Source of the DNA: an uncultured Lachnospiraceae bacterium
GTDB lineage: Bacteria; Bacillota; Clostridia; Lachnospirales; Lachnospiraceae
Direction of reading: 5' to 3'
DNA: 64,000 nt
NCBI GenBank assembly: GCA_910578715.1
Contig: CAJTRL010000001.1
Location: 141,104 to 205,103, forward strand
This document shows positions 25,681 through 32,349 of the stretch, in pieces (positions within the stretch are counted from its first letter, which is position 1; the number at the start of each line of letters is the position of its first letter). The notes below the pieces were generated by a model that was not told the DNA's origin, did not search any database, and saw only the letters and a program-made list of their open reading frames with translations. The position numbers and the translations under genes were made by a program.

Positions 25681-25816
25681 ATGTTTCAGAAGTTATGATG
25701 TTTCAGAAGATGTTTCAAAAAATGTTTCAACTTAAAATGCGATAAAATAAGCGAAAACCGAAAAATGTTTCATGTTTCAGAAGTTCACAAGGGTAATACT
25801 AGGCCTTGTGAACTTC
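25681..25816 (-). promoter_or_regulatory. CRESS-like replication origin: iterons plus stem-loop with TAGTATTAC
   Basis: A perfect 13-bp stem (25780-25792 with 25804-25816) shows an 11-base loop. On the minus strand, the strand of rep, the loop reads CCTAGTATTAC, containing the circovirus nonanucleotide TAGTATTAC at 25801-25793. The expected nick TAGTATT/AC is between 25795 and 25794. Between the stem and the rep start are six ATGTTTCA copies (25681, 25698, 25710, 25722, 25765, 25772), the last abutting the stem, like Rep-binding iterons. Confidence 0.9.
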
Positions 25817-26027
25817 CGCGCCCTTGACAGCAGGAACCCGCGCACCAGCCTGAAAAGCCCAACGGCGGTGTAGCCACCGCCGCAGGAGCAGGCTAAACGG
25901 TGCACCCCTACTGTAAAGGGTACGCTCCGCCGCTCCATACGGAATATTTCTGATGAATAAATGTATATCTTTTATAACGGCTGCCATTCCTTCCATACGG
26001 GCATAGGCCCGTCGCAGGCTCCGGGCA
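25817..26027. other. Structured non-coding stretch between origin and zot
   Basis: No gene I trust. A hairpin CGGCGGTG/CACCGCCG is near 25862-25881, and ATACGGGC pairs with GCCCGTAT near 25994-26040, reaching the zot end. An open frame on the minus strand crosses the region and the origin but has no RBS or recognisable content. A packaging signal or complementary-strand origin is plausible here. Confidence 0.5.
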
Positions 26028-26750
26028 TTAGCCCGTATGAAAGGTCTGGTAGCTGTTATAAAAATCATAAAACTTTTTTCCCGTAAAAAATTCAGAGCAG
26101 AGGCGGGCATCCTTTCCCCGTATCTGGTAATTGCTCATAATCCACACGAAAAGCTGGCCGCCGCGAAGAAAGGCAAGGAGCCTTCCGGAAAGCTTATAGT
26201 TTTTTACAGAACGGTGTTCTACCCGAAACTGCAGAACGGCCCGCACCTGTTTGTCGATAACTTTATCATCCTGTGATATCAGATAGACATCAAAACCGTA
26301 CTTCCTGTGTTCCCGGAAAAACGCTATCCAGTCAAGACGGTCTTTTTTCGCCCAGTTCCGGTTATTAAACAGTTCCTGGCATTCGTCAAAAACAAGCAGC
26401 GTTTGATGTTCTTTAATATTGCCTTTCCAGTCGCGTTCATGAAACTGCATTGCATAAGAATAAAGCCCGTCCAGATAGGTGTAATGGTTTTCCGGGATGG
26501 TTCCTTTAAACATCATGCCCCGCACCGGGTCAAAAGACTGTCTGGTTGTATAGCCGTTCGTCATCCATTCCCGGTTTCCGGCATAAATAAATTTGCCGAG
26601 CCTGTCCGGGTGTCTGGACTTTGCAAAGTACTGCTCATTTATTTCAAAGTTTGCAATGACGTTTTTCCCGGACCATATGGCGTCATGTATGACGGAAGCC
26701 ATGTGGAGGGATTTCCCGGAACCGGGTGTTCCTGTATAGAAATAAATCAT
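26028..26750 (-). CDS. zot: Zot-like (pI-type) filamentous phage assembly ATPase
   Basis: 240 residues from ATG 26750 (AAGGGGAC box; an upstream TTG start at 26777 is less likely). Walker A is GTPGSGKS at residues 6-13 and Walker B is LLVFDECQELF. The rest, including FFREHRKYGFDVYLISQDDKVIDKQVRA, is typical of the PF05707 Zot family. A late hydrophobic stretch (LLAFLRGGQLFVWIM) may touch the membrane, but a clear transmembrane helix is not seen. In filamentous phages this protein powers extrusion of the virion. It is the key marker of an inovirus. Confidence 0.92.
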   Translation of the reverse strand: MIYFYTGTPGSGKSLHMASVIHDAIWSGKNVIANFEINEQYFAKSRHPDRLGKFIYAGNREWMTNGYTTRQSFDPVRGMMFKGTIPENHYTYLDGLYSYAMQFHERDWKGNIKEHQTLLVFDECQELFNNRNWAKKDRLDWIAFFREHRKYGFDVYLISQDDKVIDKQVRAVLQFRVEHRSVKNYKLSGRLLAFLRGGQLFVWIMSNYQIRGKDARLCSEFFTGKKFYDFYNSYQTFHTG

Positions 26751-26769
26751 ATAGTCCCCTTTCTTTTTT

Positions 26770-27009
26770 TCAGGCAATAAGCTTGCCGATAATTAAATCG
26801 AAAACGATTTTCTTAATGATGACAAAAAGGTAATAAAGAGCAATGGCGGCAACCCAGACTTCGGTTATCTTAAAACAGACATCAAAGGGTATAAACCAGT
26901 TGAGCCAGTGGAGAAAATCAAACTGATAGCCGGAAAAAAATGTCTGAAACGGGGAATCCGGAAGCAGGGCATAGATGCCTGAAAAAAATGATTTAATAAC
27001 TTCGAGCAT
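26770..27009 (-). CDS. Small membrane protein, candidate pVI-like minor coat
   Basis: 79 residues with an aromatic N-terminal half (FFSGIYALLPDSPFQTFFSG) and a C-terminal membrane helix (VWVAAIALYYLFVIIKKIVF). It sits between zot and the large secreted protein, the place of gene VI in inovirus gene order. It starts 3 bp after the upstream gene, so the two are coupled. Assignment is by position and topology only. Confidence 0.65.
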   Translation of the reverse strand: MLEVIKSFFSGIYALLPDSPFQTFFSGYQFDFLHWLNWFIPFDVCFKITEVWVAAIALYYLFVIIKKIVFDLIIGKLIA

Positions 27010-27012
27010 GAA

Positions 27013-28698
27013 TCATTCCTCCTTTTTTGTGCTGGCAATGCCGGCCGTCATTTTGATAAGTCCGACCGCATAAGTCAGGGAGAGGACGGCGCGGAAGATG
27101 TCGGAAAGATACTGGTAATCAGAAAAATCAACGACAAAGTCATAGTGTATGTCCAGACCGACAGCGGAAACGCCGATGTCAATAGGAACTTCAAAGCGCG
27201 GGACTTCCGGTTCTGCGGCAAAAAGGGTCACGAAGGCAAGAATATCCCACGGGACGCTGAATGGAAATTTCTTTTTCAGAAGGCCTGCGGAGTCATCGAG
27301 GGCGGAAGAGAGGGTTGAGACGGCGGACTCCATGCCGTCATCCGCATCGCTGATGATGTCGTGTATCAGGTCGAGCCAGTCAGCCACGGCATCCACGCCG
27401 TTGATAACGGTATCGATAACTGTCCAGCGTTTGATGGATTTAAGCTGTTGAAGCATATCTGCCAGTTTGTCGTATATTTTTTCCAGCCAGCCGATGATGC
27501 TGGAAGGGGTGGAGTCAGAACCGGGGCCGGAGCCGGAACCGCCGCTGCCATCGGAAGCGTTTAGAATCTTATCAACGAGTTTTTCTAAATCTTCTTCGGT
27601 TAAATTTCCTTCATTCTCGCCAATCAAATCTTTTAATTTGTCGAAAAGTTTATCAGAATCCGTATTTATGTATTTTTCTAAATCATCGAAAGATACTTTT
27701 ATCTCACCAATATCATCATAGAAGCCGGAACCAAAGTAGACGCCCCTCTGGCCGGCTGTATAATTTTTCAAAGCATTCAGGGAATTAAATACCCTCAGTT
27801 TGCGGCCGTCGGTGGAATATAAGAAAAAGCCGCTGAAGTTTTTTGAAAAATTAATCTTAGGATTCCAACCAATATATCCATAGCTATTTGATAAATCGGA
27901 AACTTGACCGCCAGTTTTTACAGGACATTCATCAAGAGACGTTATGACCTTATATGCTGTATGGCCATCCTCGGTATTATAATAAACTTTACAATCAAAA
28001 GTTTTGTACGTTAAACTTTCCCACGAAAGGGAATCATAAAACCAAACTTTTGAAAAATAAGGACTATTATAGTTAGAAGCTTTGACAAATGATACAGGGC
28101 CGGGAGATTGTGTGCTTTTTACTGTATCACTATCAAACGGCAAGCTAAAAGAAAAAGATAAACTCTGGTCACAAATATTACCACCCACACCGCCGCCAGT
28201 GGCGCAAATAACCCCGGCTTCATGCACTAAATTTCTGAAAGAGTGATAAACATAACCCGAACGGAAATCCGAAGCGGATAAATCATTTATATTTGTCGTA
28301 GGAATTAGTGTGAAACCGTTAGTTTCTTCGGCGTATTCAATAAGGGCTTGTTTCATGTATGCGGTTAAATCCTCGGAAAATGTAATAGAATTATCATTAG
28401 AATCAACAGATATTTGTTCCTTTAACCAACCACTATCATCCCATAATGATTTAAAGTCATAATAATTTGCAACAAATTGAGAAAAATCACCACTATACAC
28501 AGTTGAAAGAGAAGTTGCAATATAACCAAAAGTTGCCATAATTTCACCTTCCGCTTCTTCCCAAGTCGCTTCTTTCCAAGACATATCAGACCAATCAAAT
28601 TTAGGAAAAGCAGAAACATTTAAAGTACAATTACACACAGAAAAAAAGAATAAAAAAAATGATAATATAAGTGAAGATATTCGAACTTTTATATTCAT
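27013..28698 (-). CDS. Large secreted, C-terminally anchored protein, candidate adsorption (pIII-like) protein
   Basis: 561 residues. A clear signal peptide spans 1-30 (ISSLILSFFLFFFSVCNC). A large Tyr/Ser/Phe-rich ectodomain of about 360 residues with several cysteines follows, then a Gly/Ser linker (DGSGGSGSGPGSDSTPSS), an amphipathic helical region, and a C-terminal hydrophobic segment (YLSDIFRAVLSLTYAVGLIK). This architecture, secretion signal plus receptor domain plus glycine linker plus membrane anchor, is that of inovirus pIII. It lies directly upstream of the pVI-like gene and zot. AT-rich codons in the N-terminal half differ from the rest, suggesting domain exchange. Confidence 0.7.
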   Translation of the reverse strand: MNIKVRISSLILSFFLFFFSVCNCTLNVSAFPKFDWSDMSWKEATWEEAEGEIMATFGYIATSLSTVYSGDFSQFVANYYDFKSLWDDSGWLKEQISVDSNDNSITFSEDLTAYMKQALIEYAEETNGFTLIPTTNINDLSASDFRSGYVYHSFRNLVHEAGVICATGGGVGGNICDQSLSFSFSLPFDSDTVKSTQSPGPVSFVKASNYNSPYFSKVWFYDSLSWESLTYKTFDCKVYYNTEDGHTAYKVITSLDECPVKTGGQVSDLSNSYGYIGWNPKINFSKNFSGFFLYSTDGRKLRVFNSLNALKNYTAGQRGVYFGSGFYDDIGEIKVSFDDLEKYINTDSDKLFDKLKDLIGENEGNLTEEDLEKLVDKILNASDGSGGSGSGPGSDSTPSSIIGWLEKIYDKLADMLQQLKSIKRWTVIDTVINGVDAVADWLDLIHDIISDADDGMESAVSTLSSALDDSAGLLKKKFPFSVPWDILAFVTLFAAEPEVPRFEVPIDIGVSAVGLDIHYDFVVDFSDYQYLSDIFRAVLSLTYAVGLIKMTAGIASTKKEE

Positions 28699-28707
28699 AA
28701 ATCCCCC

Positions 28708-28745
28708 TAATAATAAAAAGAACAGGATAATAATTCCTGTTCTTT
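28708..28745 (-). terminator. Intrinsic terminator between coat genes and the adsorption gene
   Basis: On the minus strand a perfect 11-bp stem (28735-28745 with 28717-28727) is followed by a T-rich tract. Placed after the tiny coat genes, it would give more coat message than pIII-like and zot message, as known for the central terminator of Ff phages. Confidence 0.75.
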
Positions 28746-28796
28746 AATAAGTATAGATTCGCTACAATAAAGACAATTTTTACAATCACTAAATTT

Positions 28797-28919
28797 CTAT
28801 CTTTTAGTATTTCTAATTGCTTTAACCAATAAAATAATAATAAGTATCGGTATAGCAAGAGAAATAAATATGAAAAGTAGTAAAATAAAAATGACTATAA
28901 TAGGGCCTAAAAAACGCAT
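28797..28919 (-). CDS. 40-residue hydrophobic phage protein
   Basis: The frame from ATG 28919 follows a strong AGGAGG box. The product is almost entirely hydrophobic (GPIIVIFILLLFIFISLAIP) with a basic C-terminus (KAIRNTKR). Size and topology match minor coat proteins pVII/pIX or a small inner membrane protein. It lies last before the terminator of the coat gene cluster. Confidence 0.6.
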   Translation of the reverse strand: MRFLGPIIVIFILLLFIFISLAIPILIIILLVKAIRNTKR

Positions 28920-29039
28920 ATCATACCTCCTATTTTACAATAAGAGTATAACAGGATTTTAATATTCAGTTAATGACCCCGGCAAAAATAGCAGGGTTTT
29001 GAGCAAAAATAACATGCCTTTTATATAAATACCTCTATT

Positions 29040-29174
29040 TTATTCCGTGCCATCCTCTTCCCGTATCTGTTCGCCCCGTACCATATCGATAACGATATAC
29101 AGAACTGTCAGGAAAGCTGACAAGGGAAGCGCTAACAGCGATATGATAAATACGATTGTTTTCAAAATGGACAT
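29040..29174 (-). CDS. 44-residue single-pass membrane protein
   Basis: I set the start at ATG 29174 (GAAGGTGGAAAG box). One hydrophobic helix (TIVFIISLLALPLSAFLTVL) is followed by a charged tail (DMVRGEQIREEDGTE). It lies directly downstream of the major coat candidate. Probably a minor virion or assembly protein. Confidence 0.6.
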   Translation of the reverse strand: MSILKTIVFIISLLALPLSAFLTVLYIVIDMVRGEQIREEDGTE

Positions 29175-29237
29175 CTTTCCACCTTCTTTATAATACCGGG
29201 GAACAAAAGCCTGCTCCCCGGTCATGTATGCCGCCCT

Positions 29238-29441
29238 CTAATGTGTCAAAGCGTTGAAAAACTTCATCACGATTTTAATCACTTTCGGAGCCGCCCAGAT
29301 ACCGAGTGCAATCGGCACGGCAATCAGTGCATACTTTGCAAAATCAGCAGAAATCCCGTTCAGGGAAGTTGTGATTGCGTTTGAGAAATCAAGAGAAGTT
29401 GACACTCCGGACTCTAACAATGCAGGAATACCCATATCCAT
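29238..29441 (-). CDS. Candidate major coat protein (pVIII-like, 67 aa)
   Basis: 67 residues with an amphipathic N-terminal part (LESGVSTSLDFSNAITTSLN), a hydrophobic helix (YALIAVPIALGIWAA) and a basic amphipathic C-terminus (PKVIKIVMKFFNALTH). That is the layout of filamentous phage major coat proteins, whose basic C-terminus faces the DNA. No cleavable signal peptide is evident. The RBS (AAAGGAGGT) is among the best in the element, fitting high expression. Confidence 0.75.
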   Translation of the reverse strand: MDMGIPALLESGVSTSLDFSNAITTSLNGISADFAKYALIAVPIALGIWAAPKVIKIVMKFFNALTH

Positions 29442-29498
29442 TTACCTCCTTTCCTAATCTGTGCGCACTTTATATCAACAGACTGTATCTGTTAATAA

Positions 29499-29645
29499 CT
29501 ACTGAACCTCAAAAAATGTCTGCACTTTGAAAAGCGCATATCCCAGTACAGCGGAAAAGCCGCCGAGCAGAAAGCCCAGTCCGGAACCGATTCCAATCAT
29601 TACAGGGAGAAATTCTTTTAAAAACTCCATTACATGTTCTGTCAT
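29499..29645 (-). CDS. 48-residue membrane protein, candidate minor coat
   Basis: The frame from ATG 29645 overlaps the stop of the upstream surface protein (ATGA), indicating translational coupling. The product has a Gly-rich hydrophobic helix (PVMIGIGSGLGFLLGGFSAV) and a short tail ending FEVQ. It lies just upstream of the major coat candidate. It could be a pVII/pIX-like tip protein or a second coat protein. Confidence 0.6.
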   Translation of the reverse strand: MTEHVMEFLKEFLPVMIGIGSGLGFLLGGFSAVLGYALFKVQTFFEVQ

Positions 29646-30631
29646 TTGAACCTCCTGAAAAACTCCGCAAATGTGATTTCCGCAAGCATCGCAATCATGA
29701 CAACGCAGAGTATGACGGATGTCCCTGTGTCCGCTGACTGGAGCATGAGCATTTCTTCCCGGTAATCCGCCATCAGCAGATATTCCTGTTTGCCGGCTGC
29801 GGATATATCCGATAAAACTGTGCCTGCGGATTCCAGCTGCGTTAATATCTGCTGTATCGTTTCATTGTCCGGACCGGTTCCGGGCGTTGGTTCCGGTTCC
29901 GGTGTTTCGACAGGGCTTTCTGAATCGTATAAAAGTTCAGCGTCAGCGCCTTCCCCGCTGTAAACGTACCGGATATAAAAAGACTGTAAATTCCCGTCAA
30001 TGACGTCCGTTTCCATCTTTTCAAAACCGCTTTTAAATGCTTCCGGGCTGTCATATGTAAAACCGACATAGGTGGAATACCCGGTTGCGGTTGTAATGCC
30101 GTAAGTAACCCTTACAGGGTAAGAAAATCCTTCATAGCCGGGAAGAATGACGGAAGAGCGTTCAATACTGTTTTCTTCCATTTCTTCTTCCGGTACAAGC
30201 ATCAAAGCAAGGGTGTCAAGCCGTTCAAGCACTTCATCCATGCGCTGTGTTTTTTCGATGCTTTCCGTCAGTTCTCCAAAATAACCGGAAAAATCAATTT
30301 CCGTATTCGTTTCTTTTTCCTCTTCCTGTTCCGGTTCTGGATTAACGGGAATATCCGGTATTATGGAAATATCCGGTATTTTATCCGGTGGATTTTCCGG
30401 TTCCAGAGGAGCCGGGGCGTCAGGTGGAAGGCCGCCGGAAATATCCTGTCCGGGATTTTCCGGTTTTGGCATGTCTGGTTCTGGCGTTTCCGGTGTCTGG
30501 CCGTCTGTTTCCGTTTCATCCGTATCGCCTGACTCTTCTGGTATCTCCGGTATTGGTTCCGATGCTTCCGGCTGTTGCATGTCTGTTTCCAAAAGGTCTG
30601 TGTTTTCCAGTGTTGTTTCTGTTGTTTCCAT
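29642..30631 (-). CDS. Pro/Glu-rich surface protein with C-terminal anchor
   Basis: 329 residues. The first 120 are an acidic, proline-rich low-complexity region (repeats such as PETPEPDMPKPENPG). The middle is a folded domain (GFSYPVRVTYGITTATGYST, FYIRYVYSGEGADAELLYD), then a second Pro/Glu linker, and a C-terminal membrane segment (GTSVILCVVMIAMLAEITF). No N-terminal signal peptide is visible, so the folded domain may be cytoplasmic, or the C-terminal segment may direct insertion. It is a second candidate tip or adsorption protein. Not recognised as a family. Confidence 0.65.
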   Translation of the reverse strand: METTETTLENTDLLETDMQQPEASEPIPEIPEESGDTDETETDGQTPETPEPDMPKPENPGQDISGGLPPDAPAPLEPENPPDKIPDISIIPDIPVNPEPEQEEEKETNTEIDFSGYFGELTESIEKTQRMDEVLERLDTLALMLVPEEEMEENSIERSSVILPGYEGFSYPVRVTYGITTATGYSTYVGFTYDSPEAFKSGFEKMETDVIDGNLQSFYIRYVYSGEGADAELLYDSESPVETPEPEPTPGTGPDNETIQQILTQLESAGTVLSDISAAGKQEYLLMADYREEMLMLQSADTGTSVILCVVMIAMLAEITFAEFFRRFK

Positions 30632-30643
30632 ATCCTCACCGCC

Positions 30644-30961
30644 TTAACAGGTATATCTCACAAGGTATACAAGCACAAAGCCTGTTGAATGAAATTCAAC
30701 GTCTGCCCGGCGGCCTTGTCTCGATAATCCGGCGAGACACTGTTCCAGCCTGAGCTCCATCATGTTTTCCAGTTCTTTTGTGCTTCCAAAGTCTTTTGCA
30801 TTGAAAGCAAGTATTTTATATACGACTGCTTCCGCTTTTACAGGTTCCGGCAGTTCCTGCTGTTTTTTCCGGGGACGTAATGTGAATTTTTCTGCAAGTC
30901 TTTTCCGGAAAATAAAACAGAACAAAAGGAACATGCCTGATAAAAGAAATAAATAATCCAT
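30644..30961 (-). CDS. Membrane-anchored small protein (105 aa)
   Basis: I chose ATG 30961 (GGAAAGGAAAACGG box). One N-terminal helix (YLFLLSGMFLLFCFIF) is followed by a basic stretch (RKRLAEKFTLRPRKKQQ) and a soluble domain (VVYKILAFNAKDFGSTKELE, ending GFVLVYLVRYTC). It lies 12 bp upstream of the surface protein gene. Function unknown. Confidence 0.6.
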   Translation of the reverse strand: MDYLFLLSGMFLLFCFIFRKRLAEKFTLRPRKKQQELPEPVKAEAVVYKILAFNAKDFGSTKELENMMELRLEQCLAGLSRQGRRADVEFHSTGFVLVYLVRYTC

Positions 30962-30984
30962 ACCCGTTTTCCTTTCCACAGGCA

Positions 30985-31284
30985 TTATTTGGCTGTGTCT
31001 TTTGTATCTTTGACAGTGCCGACTCTGGCATTATCGACAGGCTTTAATACGACAACATCCGAAAGCGTTGCTTTTCCCTCGAATCCCGGTTCGTACATAA
31101 AGTCGCATTCGTCGCCCGGCTTTAAGTTATAGTCTTTATACGAAAACTCTGAACCAACTACCATGCCGATGCAGTCGCTGTTTTGCATTTCATAATCTGT
31201 AAAAGCCTTCTGGAAATAGTACTGGCAGAAATCTTTTCCGTTTTTGGTTTTTGCTTTTTTGATTCCGATGATGAATACTTTCAT
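30985..31284 (-). CDS. Candidate single-stranded DNA-binding protein (pV-like, 99 aa)
   Basis: 99 residues, beta-rich and soluble: VFIIGIKKAKTKNGKDFCQY, CIGMVVGSEFSYKDYNLKPG, DECDFMYEPGFEGKATLSDV. The size and the start-of-operon position, and the pattern of a small OB-type barrel, fit an inovirus ssDNA-binding protein that coats the genome before packaging. This is inferred from context; I see no decisive motif. Confidence 0.55.
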   Translation of the reverse strand: MKVFIIGIKKAKTKNGKDFCQYYFQKAFTDYEMQNSDCIGMVVGSEFSYKDYNLKPGDECDFMYEPGFEGKATLSDVVVLKPVDNARVGTVKDTKDTAK

Positions 31285-31358
31285 GTCTTTTTCCTCTTTT
31301 CTTTCTTCTCTTCTTTTTCTTTGTTCTTTTTATAATAAATGTGCACTTTATTATCTTT

Positions 31359-31538
31359 TTAATATGCGTCTGCTGCATACAGCCGGCAGTTTCCCATATC
31401 CGCATAGATTTCATAGCCTGAATATTCCCGGTCAGTTCCGCAGTAGACTGCCTGCATCCGAAAAAGTTCATCTTTTTCTATATGCTGTATACATCTTATT
31501 TCTCCGTTTATCTGTACCGCTACTGGAAAGGTCAGCAT
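31359..31538 (-). CDS. Small early element protein (59 aa)
   Basis: The frame from ATG 31538 overlaps the upstream stop (ATGCTGA), showing coupling. The product (LTFPVAVQINGEIRCIQHIE, then a Tyr/Cys-rich end GYEIYADMGNCRLYAADAY) is soluble. Function unknown. Confidence 0.55.
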   Translation of the reverse strand: MLTFPVAVQINGEIRCIQHIEKDELFRMQAVYCGTDREYSGYEIYADMGNCRLYAADAY

Positions 31539-31735
31539 TGTTTTTCTCCAATTTTAATATCACAATACTCTGTGCCAAAAAGAGCGCAGTCTTCACAACC
31601 CTTATAAAAAATACATTCATCACAATTCCTTACCACATCCATACCTCTTTCGGCGTATTCCTCAGCGTTTGCTTTTGAACATGTACCGTTTACACAAGAA
31701 ACTCCTACATATCCTTCACATATTTTTCTATTCAT
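31532..31735 (-). CDS. Cysteine-rich small protein (67 aa)
   Basis: I chose ATG 31735 because of the CCGGAGGAA box. Nine cysteines in 67 residues (for example NCDECIFYKGCEDCALFG) suggest a zinc or metal cluster fold. It is the first gene of the minus-strand element operon, the place for a regulator. Not recognised. Confidence 0.6.
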   Translation of the reverse strand: MNRKICEGYVGVSCVNGTCSKANAEEYAERGMDVVRNCDECIFYKGCEDCALFGTEYCDIKIGEKQC

Positions 31736-31891
31736 TAACATTCCTCCGGGGACTGCAGAGCAGATAAACAAGTCATCCACCCTGCATAATGAACAACAAA
31801 GTCCTTCTTATGGGACTTAATATGTGGTGTTCTAAAAGCAAAAACCCTGCCACAGACTAATACCTTTAAAAACCACGGTAAGAAAGGGGGT

Positions 31892-32053
31892 ATGATTTTG
31901 GAAAACATTTTAATAATGTGTGTTGAATCCGTTCTTCTAGGGTGTAAGGTTGGACTTAACATCTTCTGGAATACACTCACAACACATCCACTATTATTCG
32001 TGTTCTTCGCTTTCCTTCTCCTGAGAAAACTAATACATAGATTTTCTCATTAA
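31892..32053 (+). CDS. Possible 53-residue membrane protein at the right end of the element
   Basis: A short + strand frame from ATG 31892. The AGAAAGGGGG box is very close to the start, which weakens the call. The product has one or two hydrophobic segments (ILIMCVESVLLGCKVGLNIF and HPLLFVFFAFLLL) and a basic end. It is followed by a clear terminator, which supports transcription in this direction. Confidence 0.4.
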   Translation: MILENILIMCVESVLLGCKVGLNIFWNTLTTHPLLFVFFAFLLLRKLIHRFSH

Positions 32054-32060
32054 ATATCCC

Positions 32061-32091
32061 TTTCCCCGGTTATAGGCCGGGGAATTTCTTT
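32061..32091 (+). terminator. Intrinsic terminator at the right end of the element
   Basis: An 8-bp GC-rich stem (32062-32069 with 32077-32084) is followed by TTTCTTT. It lies 25 bp before the right direct repeat. Confidence 0.75.
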
Positions 32092-32115
32092 CTTGATTTT
32101 AATTTTACAACCGAC

Positions 32116-32131
32116 ACAATAACTGGCGCAA
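32116..32131 (+). repeat. Right direct repeat of the element (candidate att site)
   Basis: Identical to 22056-22071 in the same orientation. The bases after it (AGAAAAACCGC) are taken to be chromosome. Confidence 0.7.
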
Positions 32132-32204
32132 AGAAAAACCGCTTTACATTTCCCCGCTTTTATGATAAATTATAACAGTATAAAGTTCATCGTACTGGTA
32201 GTAC

Positions 32205-32256
32205 AAAAGTGCCGCTTATATTGCCAACGCAATATCAGGGCACTTTTTGCATTTAT
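32205..32256 (+). terminator. Hairpin with T-run upstream of the methyltransferase
   Basis: A 9-bp stem (32205-32213 with 32239-32247), with an inner ATATTG/CAATAT pairing, is followed by a T-rich tail. It lies about 100 bp before the gene, so it could be an attenuator or the old terminator of the gene interrupted by the element. Confidence 0.6.
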
Positions 32257-32349
32257 GGAATATGCCGGTCCGGTGAAAGGATAGAGCCGTCAGAAGGAAA
32301 ATAGAAGGGGCAGAGAAAAAGAGCAAAGCGAAAGGGCAAAGAGAAAGGC

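Larger units (their letters stand above)
22056..32131. mobile_element. Integrated inovirus-like element with CRESS-type Rep and IS30 transposase
   Basis: About 10.1 kb bounded by a 16-bp direct repeat. From left to right: IS30-type transposase (-), a structured non-coding block, three small genes (+), CRESS-type rep (-), its origin, zot (-), a membrane protein and a large secreted protein (-), four tiny membrane or coat proteins (-), a Pro/Glu-rich surface protein (-) and four small early genes (-). Zot, the coat-like proteins and the size fit a filamentous phage (inovirus). Genes flanking it on both sides are ordinary chromosomal genes. All large genes are intact, so it may still be active. 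Confidence 0.85.

Noticed and set aside
25799..26110. A 103-codon minus-strand frame over the origin and the zot 3' end
   Set aside because: It overlaps the stem-loop origin and zot, is Arg/Ala-rich without a domain, and has no good RBS. The region is better explained as structured non-coding DNA.
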